17,798 bases of DNA from positions 1 to 17,798 of the forward strand of contig JAFYCU010000228.1 of NCBI GenBank assembly GCA_017545095.1. Reading direction: 5' to 3'. The translations under genes were made by a program, and so were the position numbers. This stretch comes from Muribaculaceae bacterium (GTDB lineage Bacteria; Bacteroidota; Bacteroidia; Bacteroidales; Muribaculaceae). The notes under the pieces were generated by a model that had not been told where the DNA came from, searched no databases, and saw only the letters and a program-made list of their open reading frames with translations. Positions 7,232 to 14,672 of this stretch are shown piece after piece (position 1 is the first letter of the stretch; the number at the start of each line of letters is the position of its first letter).

Positions 7232-8399
7232 AGCTCATATGCACGTCAAGTTGCGGGAACGGGAAATTGATGCCGTGGCTGGGCAGTGTGGTATAAATCC
7301 GCTCGTTGATGGCATAGAGCACACTCCAGTAGTCGGCAGTGGCGCACCAAGCCCTCACCACCAGCACCACGGCACTGTCGGCCAAATCCTCCACGGCCAC
7401 ATAGGGTGTATAGTCCTTTTTAGGCAATTTGCTCTGCAAATCGGTCTGCTGTTGCGCTTTCCATTCAGCGGCCTTTGACTTTGATTTATGAAATAGACGT
7501 TGCCACCAACTCAGCGGTTGCTCTTGTTCTTCTGGCTCCTGCTGCAAGGTGGAGGGGTTATCGTTCTGCAAAGCCTGCTCATGATCCTCGATGTATTGCT
7601 TAACGATGCGCGACTCGTCGCTAATCACATCCAGGATTGCCTGTCGAGCCACCGCCACATCATCGCCATAGGAAATCGCCACACGCCACTCCAAGCGACG
7701 ATAGGGCTCGGATGAGAAATTGTTGATCGACCCTGTCGACAAGCCGCCGTTGGGAATGATGATGCGGTCGTTGTTATAGGTGGTGAGGATGGTGTGGAAA
7801 ATCTGAATCTCTTTCACATAGCCCTTGAAATTGCCAAACTCGATATAGTCGCCAATCTTATAAGGCTTGATGAGCAGGATGAGCACTCCCCCGGCAAAAT
7901 TCTGCAGCGTACCGCTCAATGCCATGCCAATGGCCACACCGGCCGAAGCAAAGATAGCGATAAACGAGCTGGTCTCGATGCCGAGCACCCCGATAACGGT
8001 GATGACGAGCAAAAACAACAACGTGATGCGAATCAAACTCAGCAAGAATGTGGATAGCGATCGGTCGAAATCGCGCTTGACCATCACCGTGCGCGCCACA
8101 GCATAAATCTTGTTGATGATAAACTTGCCGATATAGAAAATGAGTATAGCCGCCAGCAATCGCAAGCAGAACGACACCGCTTGTGTCGACAACGATGTGA
8201 TCACACCGCTCCAGTCAAAATCTTTTATGCTACTGGCCACCTTTCGGGGCGTGAGTGCGGCCAATGAATCGGGATTGGAAAGGTTGCGCGCCAGTGAATC
8301 GACATGGGCTTTAACGGTGTCGGTGACTGACTGGATTTTGGTGGCCGCCACAGAGTCGGTTGCCAGTTGCGGCAGCTGTAATAATGAGTGATGGGTCAT
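7230..8399 (-). CDS. Small-conductance mechanosensitive channel, MscS family
   Basis: A 389-residue inner-membrane protein. Residues 1-70 are a soluble or periplasmic N-terminus. Membrane segments follow at about 75-100 and 117-140, and the pore-lining TM3 at about 144-178 shows the MscS Gly/Ala pattern ASAGVAIGMALSGTLQNFAGG. The beta domain signature IKPYKIGDYIE and TTYNNDRIIIPNGGL come next, then the C-terminal alpha/beta domain ending near 389. It would open under membrane tension and release solutes on hypo-osmotic shock. An insert of about 60 polar residues (266-328, Gln/Glu-rich then Lys-rich, with WWQRLFHKSKSK) splits the C-terminal domain. The start is uncertain: the ATG at 8399-8397 and the first residues MTHHSLL lie inside a 7-bp repeat, and no other ATG exists before the membrane segments. 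It follows the CotH gene by 120 nt on the same strand. Confidence 0.88.
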   Translation of the reverse strand: MTHHSLLQLPQLATDSVAATKIQSVTDTVKAHVDSLARNLSNPDSLAALTPRKVASSIKDFDWSGVITSLSTQAVSFCLRLLAAILIFYIGKFIINKIYAVARTVMVKRDFDRSLSTFLLSLIRITLLFLLVITVIGVLGIETSSFIAIFASAGVAIGMALSGTLQNFAGGVLILLIKPYKIGDYIEFGNFKGYVKEIQIFHTILTTYNNDRIIIPNGGLSTGSINNFSSEPYRRLEWRVAISYGDDVAVARQAILDVISDESRIVKQYIEDHEQALQNDNPSTLQQEPEEQEQPLSWWQRLFHKSKSKAAEWKAQQQTDLQSKLPKKDYTPYVAVEDLADSAVVLVVRAWCATADYWSVLYAINERIYTTLPSHGINFPFPQLDVHMS

Positions 8400-8452
8400 G
8401 GGATATGAGTAATGAGGGATGAGTCACGAGTTAGGAGTTTGGAGTGATGAGA
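8383..8452. repeat. Ten-unit degenerate heptamer array (NNNGAGT) over the mscS-like start
   Basis: Read on the plus strand, 8383-8452 divides into ten consecutive 7-mers: AATGAGT, GATGGGT, CATGGGA, TATGAGT, AATGAGG, GATGAGT, CACGAGT, TAGGAGT, TTGGAGT, GATGAGA. The core GAGT keeps the same phase throughout, with single-base drift. The start codon of the minus-strand channel gene is the CAT that opens the third unit (8397-8399), and the first two units encode the next residues. Confidence 0.75.
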
Positions 8453-8469
8453 AACAAGCGGCGCAATGC

Positions 8470-8504
8470 GGCTCTTGCATCTTGCATCTCGCATCTCGCA
8501 TCTT
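8470..8504. repeat. Five-unit heptamer array (GCATCTY)
   Basis: Five contiguous 7-mers: GGCTCTT, GCATCTT, GCATCTC, GCATCTC, GCATCTT. They share G..TCTY with the GGTTCTY array at the other end of the MscS-family gene, and show the same C/T alternation in the last base. The array lies in the 120-nt gap between the CotH gene and the channel gene. Confidence 0.85.
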
Positions 8505-8519
8505 AAAGAGAGAGACTGT

Positions 8520-10022
8520 TCACTCGGCGATGAGGATGCGTATCAATAAGTCAAGGTCGGCTACATCGATGGGTCCATCACCGTTGAGGTCGACCACGGC
8601 CTGCTGCGGCTCTATCTGCTCAAGAATCATATTGATAAGCATGTTCACATCGGCAACATCGACCTTTCCGTTGAGGTCGATGTCACCATCGACTGGCGAC
8701 AACTTGGCTATCTCACGCGTGAGCCAAATCACACGTTTTCTGATCCATTCGGGACGATAGACGAAATTGCTGTAAATCATGAAGGTGGTCCCCCATCGCT
8801 GGTTGTTGAGCTGCATCGAGAGCGAGAAAGCCGTCCCTTCTTTGGAGTGCCTCATCTTCTCGAATTTCGCATAGATGGTCTCATAGAGCGTTGGCTGCAC
8901 GCTGTTCCACTTGTCAACAAAAGCGTTGACGAAGGCCTTGTTGGGATTGCGAAACAGATAATACATCAACTGGATATGCGGTTGCGACCAAGTCGCCGTG
9001 TCGCCTTCGGCCGAGTCGAAGTCCCACAACAGGGGCATCACCACCCGCGTGGTGTCGCTCTTGTCGTATTTGAGAAAATACTGGTTGGCCCCGGCAAAGT
9101 CTTTCGTACCCAAGATGTCGTGCCCCAGACACCATGCGGCATAGGACGGCACATCAATCACCTCAGGGTAGTTGTCGCGGATGTAGGAACAGTCCATATT
9201 GCTCAGCAGCCCAGTCATATAGGTGGAGTCGGCAGCAGTGAAGTCCTCGGGTTCGGGATACTTGAACGTGTAGCCGAAATGGCTGAAGAGCAGCGATGGC
9301 AGGTACAATGGTTCGTTCCACCAATAGGGGTCGCATTCAAAGATGTAGCCCTGTTTCGACACGTTCAGTCGGCAATCGGTGTTGCGTCTGACCTGCTCCA
9401 CCAGCATATACACACCCTCGTAGCGGTTGTTGATTACCACGTTCACATATCGGTAACCCGGTGTCCAAGTCATACCCAGTGCGCGGTTCACCTCGAATCC
9501 CATCATCGTCTTCAGCACCTCGTCGCGAATCAGAATCCAGTTCTTGTCGCGCCCGTCAATGGTGTCGCGCTGAAGCAAGTCGGCCTTTTTCTGCAATTTG
9601 ATTTTATAGGGTTTCTTGTCGTACCATGCGGTGGAGTTGCCACGAATCTTGAGTGTCATTCCGCTCACACTGTCCACATACTCGCCTGTGTCGTAAATCA
9701 CGCTGTCGCGGTCGAAGATGCGCATACGTCCCGGGACTTTGGTGGCATTCTGGATTCCTTGCCCCCAGCTGCCCGAAGGGGCCCACACATAGTCGGCTGT
9801 GGGCCACTCGCCATCGACCAACTCAATGTCGAGGACCTGCAAACCCATACGCTTGATGCGCGAGAAGAGCACCGAGTCTTGCCCTTCGCCCATGCCCACC
9901 TTGCGCCCCAGCGTGTCGATCGACAATTCATCGCCATGACCTGCCCAGGCAGCAAGCGACATGCACATCACCGCCATGCAGGCACACAACCTGCCTCCAT
10001 ATCGATTTCTCGGCGATTCCAT
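8520..10022 (-). CDS. Secreted CotH-family protein with C-terminal dockerin type I-like domain
   Basis: A 500-residue protein when started at the ATG at 10022-10020. Residues 1-27 form a signal peptide (basic start, then ACMAVMCMSLAAWA). The frame allows an upstream ATG at 10067, but that would bury the signal. The CotH domain spans about 60-430, with RGNSTAW (127-133), KKPYKIKL (136-143), RYVNVVINNRYEGVYMLVEQV (starting at 191) and LLWDFDSAEGD (331-341), which carries acidic residues like those that bind Mg/ATP in CotH kinases. CotH proteins are secretory-pathway or surface protein kinases in the few characterised cases; the substrate here is unknown. Residues 447-500 hold two 12-residue calcium loops (D447-D458 and D478-D489), each followed by a helix, the dockerin I pattern. 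It has a well-matched promoter and lies upstream of the channel gene. No cohesin is seen in the window. Confidence 0.9.
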   Translation of the reverse strand: MESPRNRYGGRLCACMAVMCMSLAAWAGHGDELSIDTLGRKVGMGEGQDSVLFSRIKRMGLQVLDIELVDGEWPTADYVWAPSGSWGQGIQNATKVPGRMRIFDRDSVIYDTGEYVDSVSGMTLKIRGNSTAWYDKKPYKIKLQKKADLLQRDTIDGRDKNWILIRDEVLKTMMGFEVNRALGMTWTPGYRYVNVVINNRYEGVYMLVEQVRRNTDCRLNVSKQGYIFECDPYWWNEPLYLPSLLFSHFGYTFKYPEPEDFTAADSTYMTGLLSNMDCSYIRDNYPEVIDVPSYAAWCLGHDILGTKDFAGANQYFLKYDKSDTTRVVMPLLWDFDSAEGDTATWSQPHIQLMYYLFRNPNKAFVNAFVDKWNSVQPTLYETIYAKFEKMRHSKEGTAFSLSMQLNNQRWGTTFMIYSNFVYRPEWIRKRVIWLTREIAKLSPVDGDIDLNGKVDVADVNMLINMILEQIEPQQAVVDLNGDGPIDVADLDLLIRILIAE

Positions 10023-10131
10023 CTCTATGTTGTTATTTTCTTTACTTAAAAACTCCTTCAACAGCACATAGGGTGCCGCCCAAACAGCGCCATGAGGCTA
10101 CGGCCACATGCACATGACCGATTTGGGATTG

Positions 10132-10163
10132 CAAATATAGCCAAATAATTCCACTTAGACAAA
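10132..10163 (-). promoter_or_regulatory. Bacteroidetes-type promoter for the CotH/dockerin gene
   Basis: Read on the minus strand, TTTG (10163-10160) is followed after exactly 20 nt by TATATTTG (10139-10132), a full match to the -33/-7 consensus. Transcription would start near 10125, giving a leader of about 100 nt to the ATG at 10022. Confidence 0.8.
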
Positions 10164-10284
10164 AAAAGTTGACGCAAGGGAGAAAAAAGCGGAAAATCTT
10201 CAGCTCACGGGCATGTCAGCCAAAGATTATCAAAGTGGAGAAATGCATGATTGGTCTATAAAAACGCTCAAAAAGTATATTATA

Positions 10285-10316
10285 TTTGGCCACAACATCG
10301 ATAAAGCGTAATTTTG
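10285..10316 (+). promoter_or_regulatory. Bacteroidetes-type promoter for the outer-membrane barrel gene
   Basis: TTTG at 10285-10288, a 20-nt spacer, and TAATTTTG at 10309-10316 match the Bacteroidetes consensus exactly. The predicted start near 10323 leaves a short leader of about 24 nt before the ATG at 10347. The gap 10068-10346 thus holds two divergent promoters; no further inverted repeat or operator is evident in it. Confidence 0.82.
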
Positions 10317-10346
10317 CACGTGAAAACTTGAATCGCCAAAGAATCA

Positions 10347-13328
10347 ATGAAGAGAACACCTATCATTCTGCTCGCGTTGCTGGCCTTCACCAGCCTGTGC
10401 GCGGGCGCAGCGGCCACCATTAATGGCATTGTGGTTGATGGCCAAGACACCACCGAACTCATTGGAGCCTCGGTGAGGGTGCTCACAGCCACTAAAGACA
10501 GCACAATGGTGAAGGGAACAGCCACCGACGAAAACGGCCTGTTCAATATCAAGGGTATCAAAGCTGGTAAATATATCGTACAGTTCAGCTATCTGGGCTA
10601 CGACGATGTGTATCGCCACGTGACCGTGGGGGCCGATGGGCGCGACGTGAACCTGGGCGCAGTGACCATGATGCCCAACACCGTGATGCTCAAGGAAACC
10701 ACCGTGATTGGCGTGAAGACGCCCATCACCGTCAAAGAGGACACCATCGAGTATAATGCCGACACCTACAAGACACAGGCCAATGCCGTGGTCGAGGACC
10801 TGCTCAAGCGTCTGCCGGGTGTGGAAGTAGGCAGCGATGGCAAAATCACCGCCAACGGCAAGGAGGTGAAGAAAATCCTCATCGATGGCAAGGAGTTCTT
10901 TGCCGACGACCCCACCGTGGCCAGCAAGAACATACCTGCCGACATGGTCAACAAGCTGCAAGTGATTGACCGCAAGAGCGACCTGGCTCGACTCACTGGT
11001 GTGGATGACGGCGAAGACGAAACCGTGATCAACCTCACGGTGAAAAAAGGCATGAACAACGGGTGGTTCGGCACGGCAAACGTGGGTTATGGCACCGACA
11101 ACCGTTATGCCTTTAACGTGATGGCCAACCACTTCCGCGATGGGAACCAGTTCACCATTCTGGCTGGCGGCAACAACACCAACAGCCTGGGCTTCACCGA
11201 TGGCGGTGCCCAGCGATTCCAGCGCTTCGGCGGCGACCGTGGCATCACCAAGTCGCAGAATGTGGGCATCAACTTCAATGTGGGCAGCAAGGAAGATGAG
11301 CACTTCCGCGTGGGCGGTGACGTGATGTACAGCCACAGCGACCGCGACACGCGCACGCGCACCGCACGACAATACCTGTTTGCCGACAGCACCAGCTACT
11401 ACGACTCGCAGAAGGAGGCACGCGACAAGGGTCACAACGTGCGGGGCGACTTCCGCCTGAAATGGGAGATTGACACGCTCAACACGCTTGACATCCGCCC
11501 CAATTTCTCGTTCAATTTCAGCCGAAGCACCAGTGCCGAAGCCTCTCAAACCCGAGCCGGCAATGCCGCGCTCTCGCTCGTGAACCAGAGCTTGAGCAGC
11601 TACCGCAACAAGGGCAACAGCTATGAGTTTGGCACCTGGATGGTGTTCAACCACAAGGTGGCTTCGCACCCTGGCCGCAGCATGAGCGTGAACCTGCGCT
11701 ACAACTACAGCAATGTGGACGAGAACGGCAACACCTACACCCGCAACAACTACTACAGCCTGGACACCGATGAAACCATCGACCAGGTGTATGACAACGA
11801 CCGCATCACCAACAGCCTGGGTGGCCGACTGTCGTGGACCGAACCGTTGGGCAAAGTTCAGAACGCCCGATTCCTCGAGTTCTCTTACCGCGCCAACTAC
11901 CGCTACAGCAAGGCTATCAAGAGTGTGTATGACATCACACGCGGTTCTACGCCCGACCCCACCAACGAGGGCGGCGACATGCCCGTAATGGCTATGCCCT
12001 ACAACCCGCTCTACTCGCCGGCCTTGCGACAGCAACTTGCCGCAGAATATGATCCCAGCGTGCTCACCGACCTTGACCTGTTCACACAGGTGCTCAGCCA
12101 AGAACTCGGCCCCGAATTGAGCCGCGACTTCAACCCGGATTTGAGCAATAGTTTCCGCAACAAGTACTACGATGGCTCAATGCTGTTTGGTTTCCGCCAG
12201 GTGCGCAAAGCCTACAACCTCAACCTGGGTTTCTCGGTGCAACATGCCATGTCGAGCAGCCGCGACCTAATCAACAGTGCGCGCGACATCCCCAGCCGCT
12301 GGGCTTGGAGCGCAGCGCCCTATGTGCGCCTTCGCTACAAGTTCAGCCCGGTGAAGAGCATGAACATCGACTACCGCATGCGTGCCACGCAGCCCAGCAT
12401 CGCGCAACTGCAACCCGTGGCCGATGTGAGCAACCCGCTGAACATCATTCAAGGTAACCCTGAACTGGAAGCCACCTTCACACACCGCTTCAGCGTGCGC
12501 TTCCAAGACTTCGCCGAGATGACCCAACGAAGCATAATGGCTATGTTCAACATGAACTACGAACAGAACAGCATCATCTCGAAGACCACATTTGATGAAA
12601 ACACTGGTGGACGTTTCACCACCTACGAGAACGTGAACGGCGTGTGGAGTGCCATGGCCATGAACATGATGAGCTTCCCCTTCGGTTCGCAGAAGACGTG
12701 GTACTTCTCGTCGCATCTCTTCGGTCGCTTTGCCGTGAGCAAGGGTTATAACAACGACGAGCTGAACCGCAGCAACTCGTTCAACATCAACTACTCGCCC
12801 GGCATTGCCTTCCGCAACAGCCAATTCGATCTGGAATTGCGTCCGCGCTACAACTTCCAGACCACGCACAACACCGTTCAGACCGGCAACAACCGCAATG
12901 TGCACACCTATGGCGGTCAGTTCAACGGCACATGGTCGGCTCCATTCGGCCTGGTTGTCAGCACCGACCTCAACTACAGTGCCACCAGCGGCTACACCAC
13001 AGGCTACGACACCAAGCAGTGGTTGTGGAATGCCTCGTTGGCCTACCAGTTCCTGCGCGACAAGTCGGCTGCAATCACGCTGTCGGTTTACGATATTCTG
13101 GGCCAGAGAAAGAGCATCTACCGCAACGTGACGGGAAACTATATCGAAGATGTGGCCTATAACTCGCTCACGCGCTATGGTATGGTCACGTTCACCTACC
13201 GCTTCACCACATTCAAGAAAGGCGAGCAACCCAAGGTGAAAGACGATGACTTTGGCCCTGGCGGACGCCCCCCTGGCGGTCCTGGCGGACGACCAGGCGG
13301 CTGGGGCGGAGGTCCCAGACGTTGGTAA
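10347..13328 (+). CDS. Outer-membrane beta-barrel protein with CarboxypepD_reg-like N-terminal domain (TonB-dependent-receptor-like)
   Basis: A 993-residue protein. Residues 1-21 are a signal peptide. Residues 23-110 form a carboxypeptidase-regulatory-like beta sandwich (INGIVVDGQDTTELIGASV, DENGLFNIKGIKAGKY, SYLGYDDVY). Residues about 128-225 look like a plug domain (DTIEYNADTYKTQANAVVED, LLKRLPGVEV, ILIDGKEFFADDP). The remainder has alternating short strands rich in Asn, Tyr, Phe and Arg, as in a large barrel of the OMP_b-brl_3 type. The C-terminus is a Gly/Pro/Arg tail (about 968-993) ending in Trp. Such proteins sit in the outer membrane; substrate uptake is inferred only from resemblance to TonB-dependent receptors. 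No susD-like partner or TonB gene lies nearby, so it is not an obvious polysaccharide-utilisation locus. The start is fixed by the signal peptide and the promoter 31 nt upstream. Confidence 0.88.
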   Translation: MKRTPIILLALLAFTSLCAGAAATINGIVVDGQDTTELIGASVRVLTATKDSTMVKGTATDENGLFNIKGIKAGKYIVQFSYLGYDDVYRHVTVGADGRDVNLGAVTMMPNTVMLKETTVIGVKTPITVKEDTIEYNADTYKTQANAVVEDLLKRLPGVEVGSDGKITANGKEVKKILIDGKEFFADDPTVASKNIPADMVNKLQVIDRKSDLARLTGVDDGEDETVINLTVKKGMNNGWFGTANVGYGTDNRYAFNVMANHFRDGNQFTILAGGNNTNSLGFTDGGAQRFQRFGGDRGITKSQNVGINFNVGSKEDEHFRVGGDVMYSHSDRDTRTRTARQYLFADSTSYYDSQKEARDKGHNVRGDFRLKWEIDTLNTLDIRPNFSFNFSRSTSAEASQTRAGNAALSLVNQSLSSYRNKGNSYEFGTWMVFNHKVASHPGRSMSVNLRYNYSNVDENGNTYTRNNYYSLDTDETIDQVYDNDRITNSLGGRLSWTEPLGKVQNARFLEFSYRANYRYSKAIKSVYDITRGSTPDPTNEGGDMPVMAMPYNPLYSPALRQQLAAEYDPSVLTDLDLFTQVLSQELGPELSRDFNPDLSNSFRNKYYDGSMLFGFRQVRKAYNLNLGFSVQHAMSSSRDLINSARDIPSRWAWSAAPYVRLRYKFSPVKSMNIDYRMRATQPSIAQLQPVADVSNPLNIIQGNPELEATFTHRFSVRFQDFAEMTQRSIMAMFNMNYEQNSIISKTTFDENTGGRFTTYENVNGVWSAMAMNMMSFPFGSQKTWYFSSHLFGRFAVSKGYNNDELNRSNSFNINYSPGIAFRNSQFDLELRPRYNFQTTHNTVQTGNNRNVHTYGGQFNGTWSAPFGLVVSTDLNYSATSGYTTGYDTKQWLWNASLAYQFLRDKSAAITLSVYDILGQRKSIYRNVTGNYIEDVAYNSLTRYGMVTFTYRFTTFKKGEQPKVKDDDFGPGGRPPGGPGGRPGGWGGGPRRW

Positions 13329-13341
13329 GCGACTAACTAAT

Positions 13342-13391
13342 ACAGCATTAGCACATCCTCGCCATTTGGCAAAAGGATGTGCTAATGCTGT
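13342..13391. terminator. 17-bp perfect hairpin between convergent genes (probable bidirectional terminator)
   Basis: ACAGCATTAGCACATCC (13342-13358) is exactly complementary to 13375-13391. The 16-nt loop can form a further GCC/GGC stem. It starts 14 nt after the barrel gene's stop and ends 20 nt before the stop of the opposing lipoprotein gene. Neither side has a strong T tract, so I infer bidirectional termination from position and stem strength rather than from a canonical U run. Confidence 0.7.
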
Positions 13392-13411
13392 TACAATACC
13401 GCCTGAAGTGA

Positions 13412-13804
13412 TTAATAATGGCGACCGCGATAGGCGTAAATCATGTAGGTGTGGAACGATGGGGTGCTGCTCACCAGCATGTCACCACCTCGGAAACGAT
13501 AGTAGAAATCCTCTACTTCACCATCGCTGTGGCGCAGATACAAATGTCCGCGGCTCAACTCCTGCCAACGGAAATCGGTCTCATACATACGGCCATTGAT
13601 GGAATTTTGCCGCGAGTAAATGCCCGTTCCATCGCGAAAGAAAGCATAGGTGCAATACTCATCGGGATACAGCCCCGTTTCCTCGTAGCCGTCGTAATAG
13701 GCGTAGTTTTCCCACGTGCCCAGAAAATCGTCTTCCACCAGTTCGCAGCCGCCTACCAGCACAGCAAGCAGCAGGAGCCATGTGAGTCGTTGTAATGTTT
13801 TCAT
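13412..13804 (-). CDS. Small lipoprotein of unknown function
   Basis: A 130-residue protein with a lipoprotein signal: MKTLQR, hydrophobic LTWLLLLAVLV, and the lipobox VGGC with the lipidated cysteine at residue 20. The residues after the cysteine are acidic (ELVEDD), resembling the surface-export signals described for Bacteroidetes lipoproteins, so display outside the cell is possible. The mature part of about 110 residues is rich in Tyr, Asp and Arg, with strand-like runs such as GTWENYAYYDGYEETG, YAFFRDGTGIYSR and MYETDFRWQELS. This is reminiscent of small lipocalin-like lipoproteins, a weak likeness only. It converges on the outer-membrane barrel gene and has no partner on its own strand. 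I do not recognise a named family. Confidence 0.82.
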   Translation of the reverse strand: MKTLQRLTWLLLLAVLVGGCELVEDDFLGTWENYAYYDGYEETGLYPDEYCTYAFFRDGTGIYSRQNSINGRMYETDFRWQELSRGHLYLRHSDGEVEDFYYRFRGGDMLVSSTPSFHTYMIYAYRGRHY

Positions 13805-13953
13805 CTTTCCTTATGGTTTAATTGTTATTTGATATCTCTTAGACGTGTTTATGCCTCATTCGTTTAGTCATCGGCACACGGCACTACGCACAAAATGCGC
13901 TGCTCAGGCTACCGCATCAAGTCTCCCAACACATAAAGATTAAATTAATGAGG

Positions 13954-13961
13954 CAAAATTA
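13954..13961 (-). promoter_or_regulatory. Possible -7 element for the lipoprotein gene
   Basis: On the minus strand this reads TAATTTTG, a full TAnnTTTG match, about 150 nt before the lipoprotein start. No TTTG lies at the expected distance upstream, so the assignment is weak. The leader between (13805-13953) shows no recognisable gene or riboswitch. Confidence 0.35.
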
Positions 13962-13995
13962 CGCCTTTTTTCTCATTTTATTGCATGAAAAGTAT

Positions 13996-14003
13996 TAACT
14001 TTG
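13996..14003 (+). promoter_or_regulatory. Possible -7 element for the DUF4254 operon
   Basis: TAACTTTG matches TAnnTTTG. The -33 position holds only a T-rich stretch rather than TTTG. Transcription would start near 14010, about 50 nt before the ATG at 14061. It lies back to back with the candidate lipoprotein promoter. Confidence 0.45.
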
Positions 14004-14060
14004 CAGCATCAGCCTGTAAGCCGTGCGCTGCAAGGGCTTTTTATTGACATCAATATTTAT

Positions 14061-14672
14061 ATGACAATGAGTTTTGCACAAGATTGTAACCGCCTGTTCG
14101 ACGATGCCATCGTGCGCTATCATGCCATCAACAACGTGGATGCATCGCCCCAGAATCCCTACCCCACCGGCAACATCGAGGCCAGCCTGTTCACCAAATG
14201 CTGGATCGACACCGTGCAATGGCACCTTGAAGACATCATTCGCGACCCGAACATCGACCCCGTGGACGCTCTGGCCCTGAAACGCCGCATCGACCGCAGC
14301 AACCAAGACCGCACCGACCTCGTGGAAGAGATCGACACATTCTTCCGCAACCGCTTCGCCTCGGTGACCGTGCAACCCGATGCCACCATCAACACCGAAA
14401 GCCCGGCATGGGCCATCGACCGACTGTCGATATTGGCTCTGAAAATCTATCATATGCACGAACAAGCCAGCCGCTCCGATGCTTCGGAAGAGCACCGTGC
14501 ACGATGCAAAGCCAAGCTTGATGTGCTGCTTGAACAACGCAACGACTTGAGTACGGCCATCGACCAGCTGCTCGCTGATATTGCAGCCGGACGAAAATAC
14601 ATGAAGGTGTACCGGCAGATGAAGATGTATAACGACCCGGCCACCAACCCTGTGCTTTATGGGGCAAAATAA
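14061..14672 (+). CDS. DUF4254 domain protein
   Basis: A 203-residue cytoplasmic protein without signal peptide or membrane segments. It is mostly alpha-helical and charged, with FAQDCNRLFDDAIVRYH at the start, a central helix KRRIDRSNQDRTDLVEEID, and the conserved ending MYNDPATNPVLYG, which I recognise from the DUF4254 family of Bacteroidetes. Its biochemical role is not known to me. The family commonly sits beside glycosyltransferases, and here its last 14 nt overlap a GT9 gene, implying coupled translation and a link to surface glycan or lipooligosaccharide synthesis. The frame is open from 14001, but that start would coincide with the predicted -7 box. The ATG at 14061 (or 14067, MSFAQD) fits the family N-terminus and the promoter position. 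Confidence 0.85.
   Translation: MTMSFAQDCNRLFDDAIVRYHAINNVDASPQNPYPTGNIEASLFTKCWIDTVQWHLEDIIRDPNIDPVDALALKRRIDRSNQDRTDLVEEIDTFFRNRFASVTVQPDATINTESPAWAIDRLSILALKIYHMHEQASRSDASEEHRARCKAKLDVLLEQRNDLSTAIDQLLADIAAGRKYMKVYRQMKMYNDPATNPVLYGAK

Noticed and set aside
7006..7478. Plus-strand frames through the heptamer array encoding repeated FLVLGSR-like peptides
   Set aside because: Any frame through 7-bp repeats gives a 7-residue periodic peptide; there is no promoter or family, and they overlap the MscS-family gene.
10023..10067. Upstream start for the CotH gene at 10067
   Set aside because: It would place 15 charged residues before the signal peptide; the start at 10022 gives a normal signal sequence.
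10344..12101. Long antisense open frame (585 codons) opposite the outer-membrane barrel gene
   Set aside because: It has a Val/His/Ala-rich composition without domains or signal peptide, as expected for a shadow of a GC-rich gene; the plus-strand protein has a clear signal peptide, domains and promoter.
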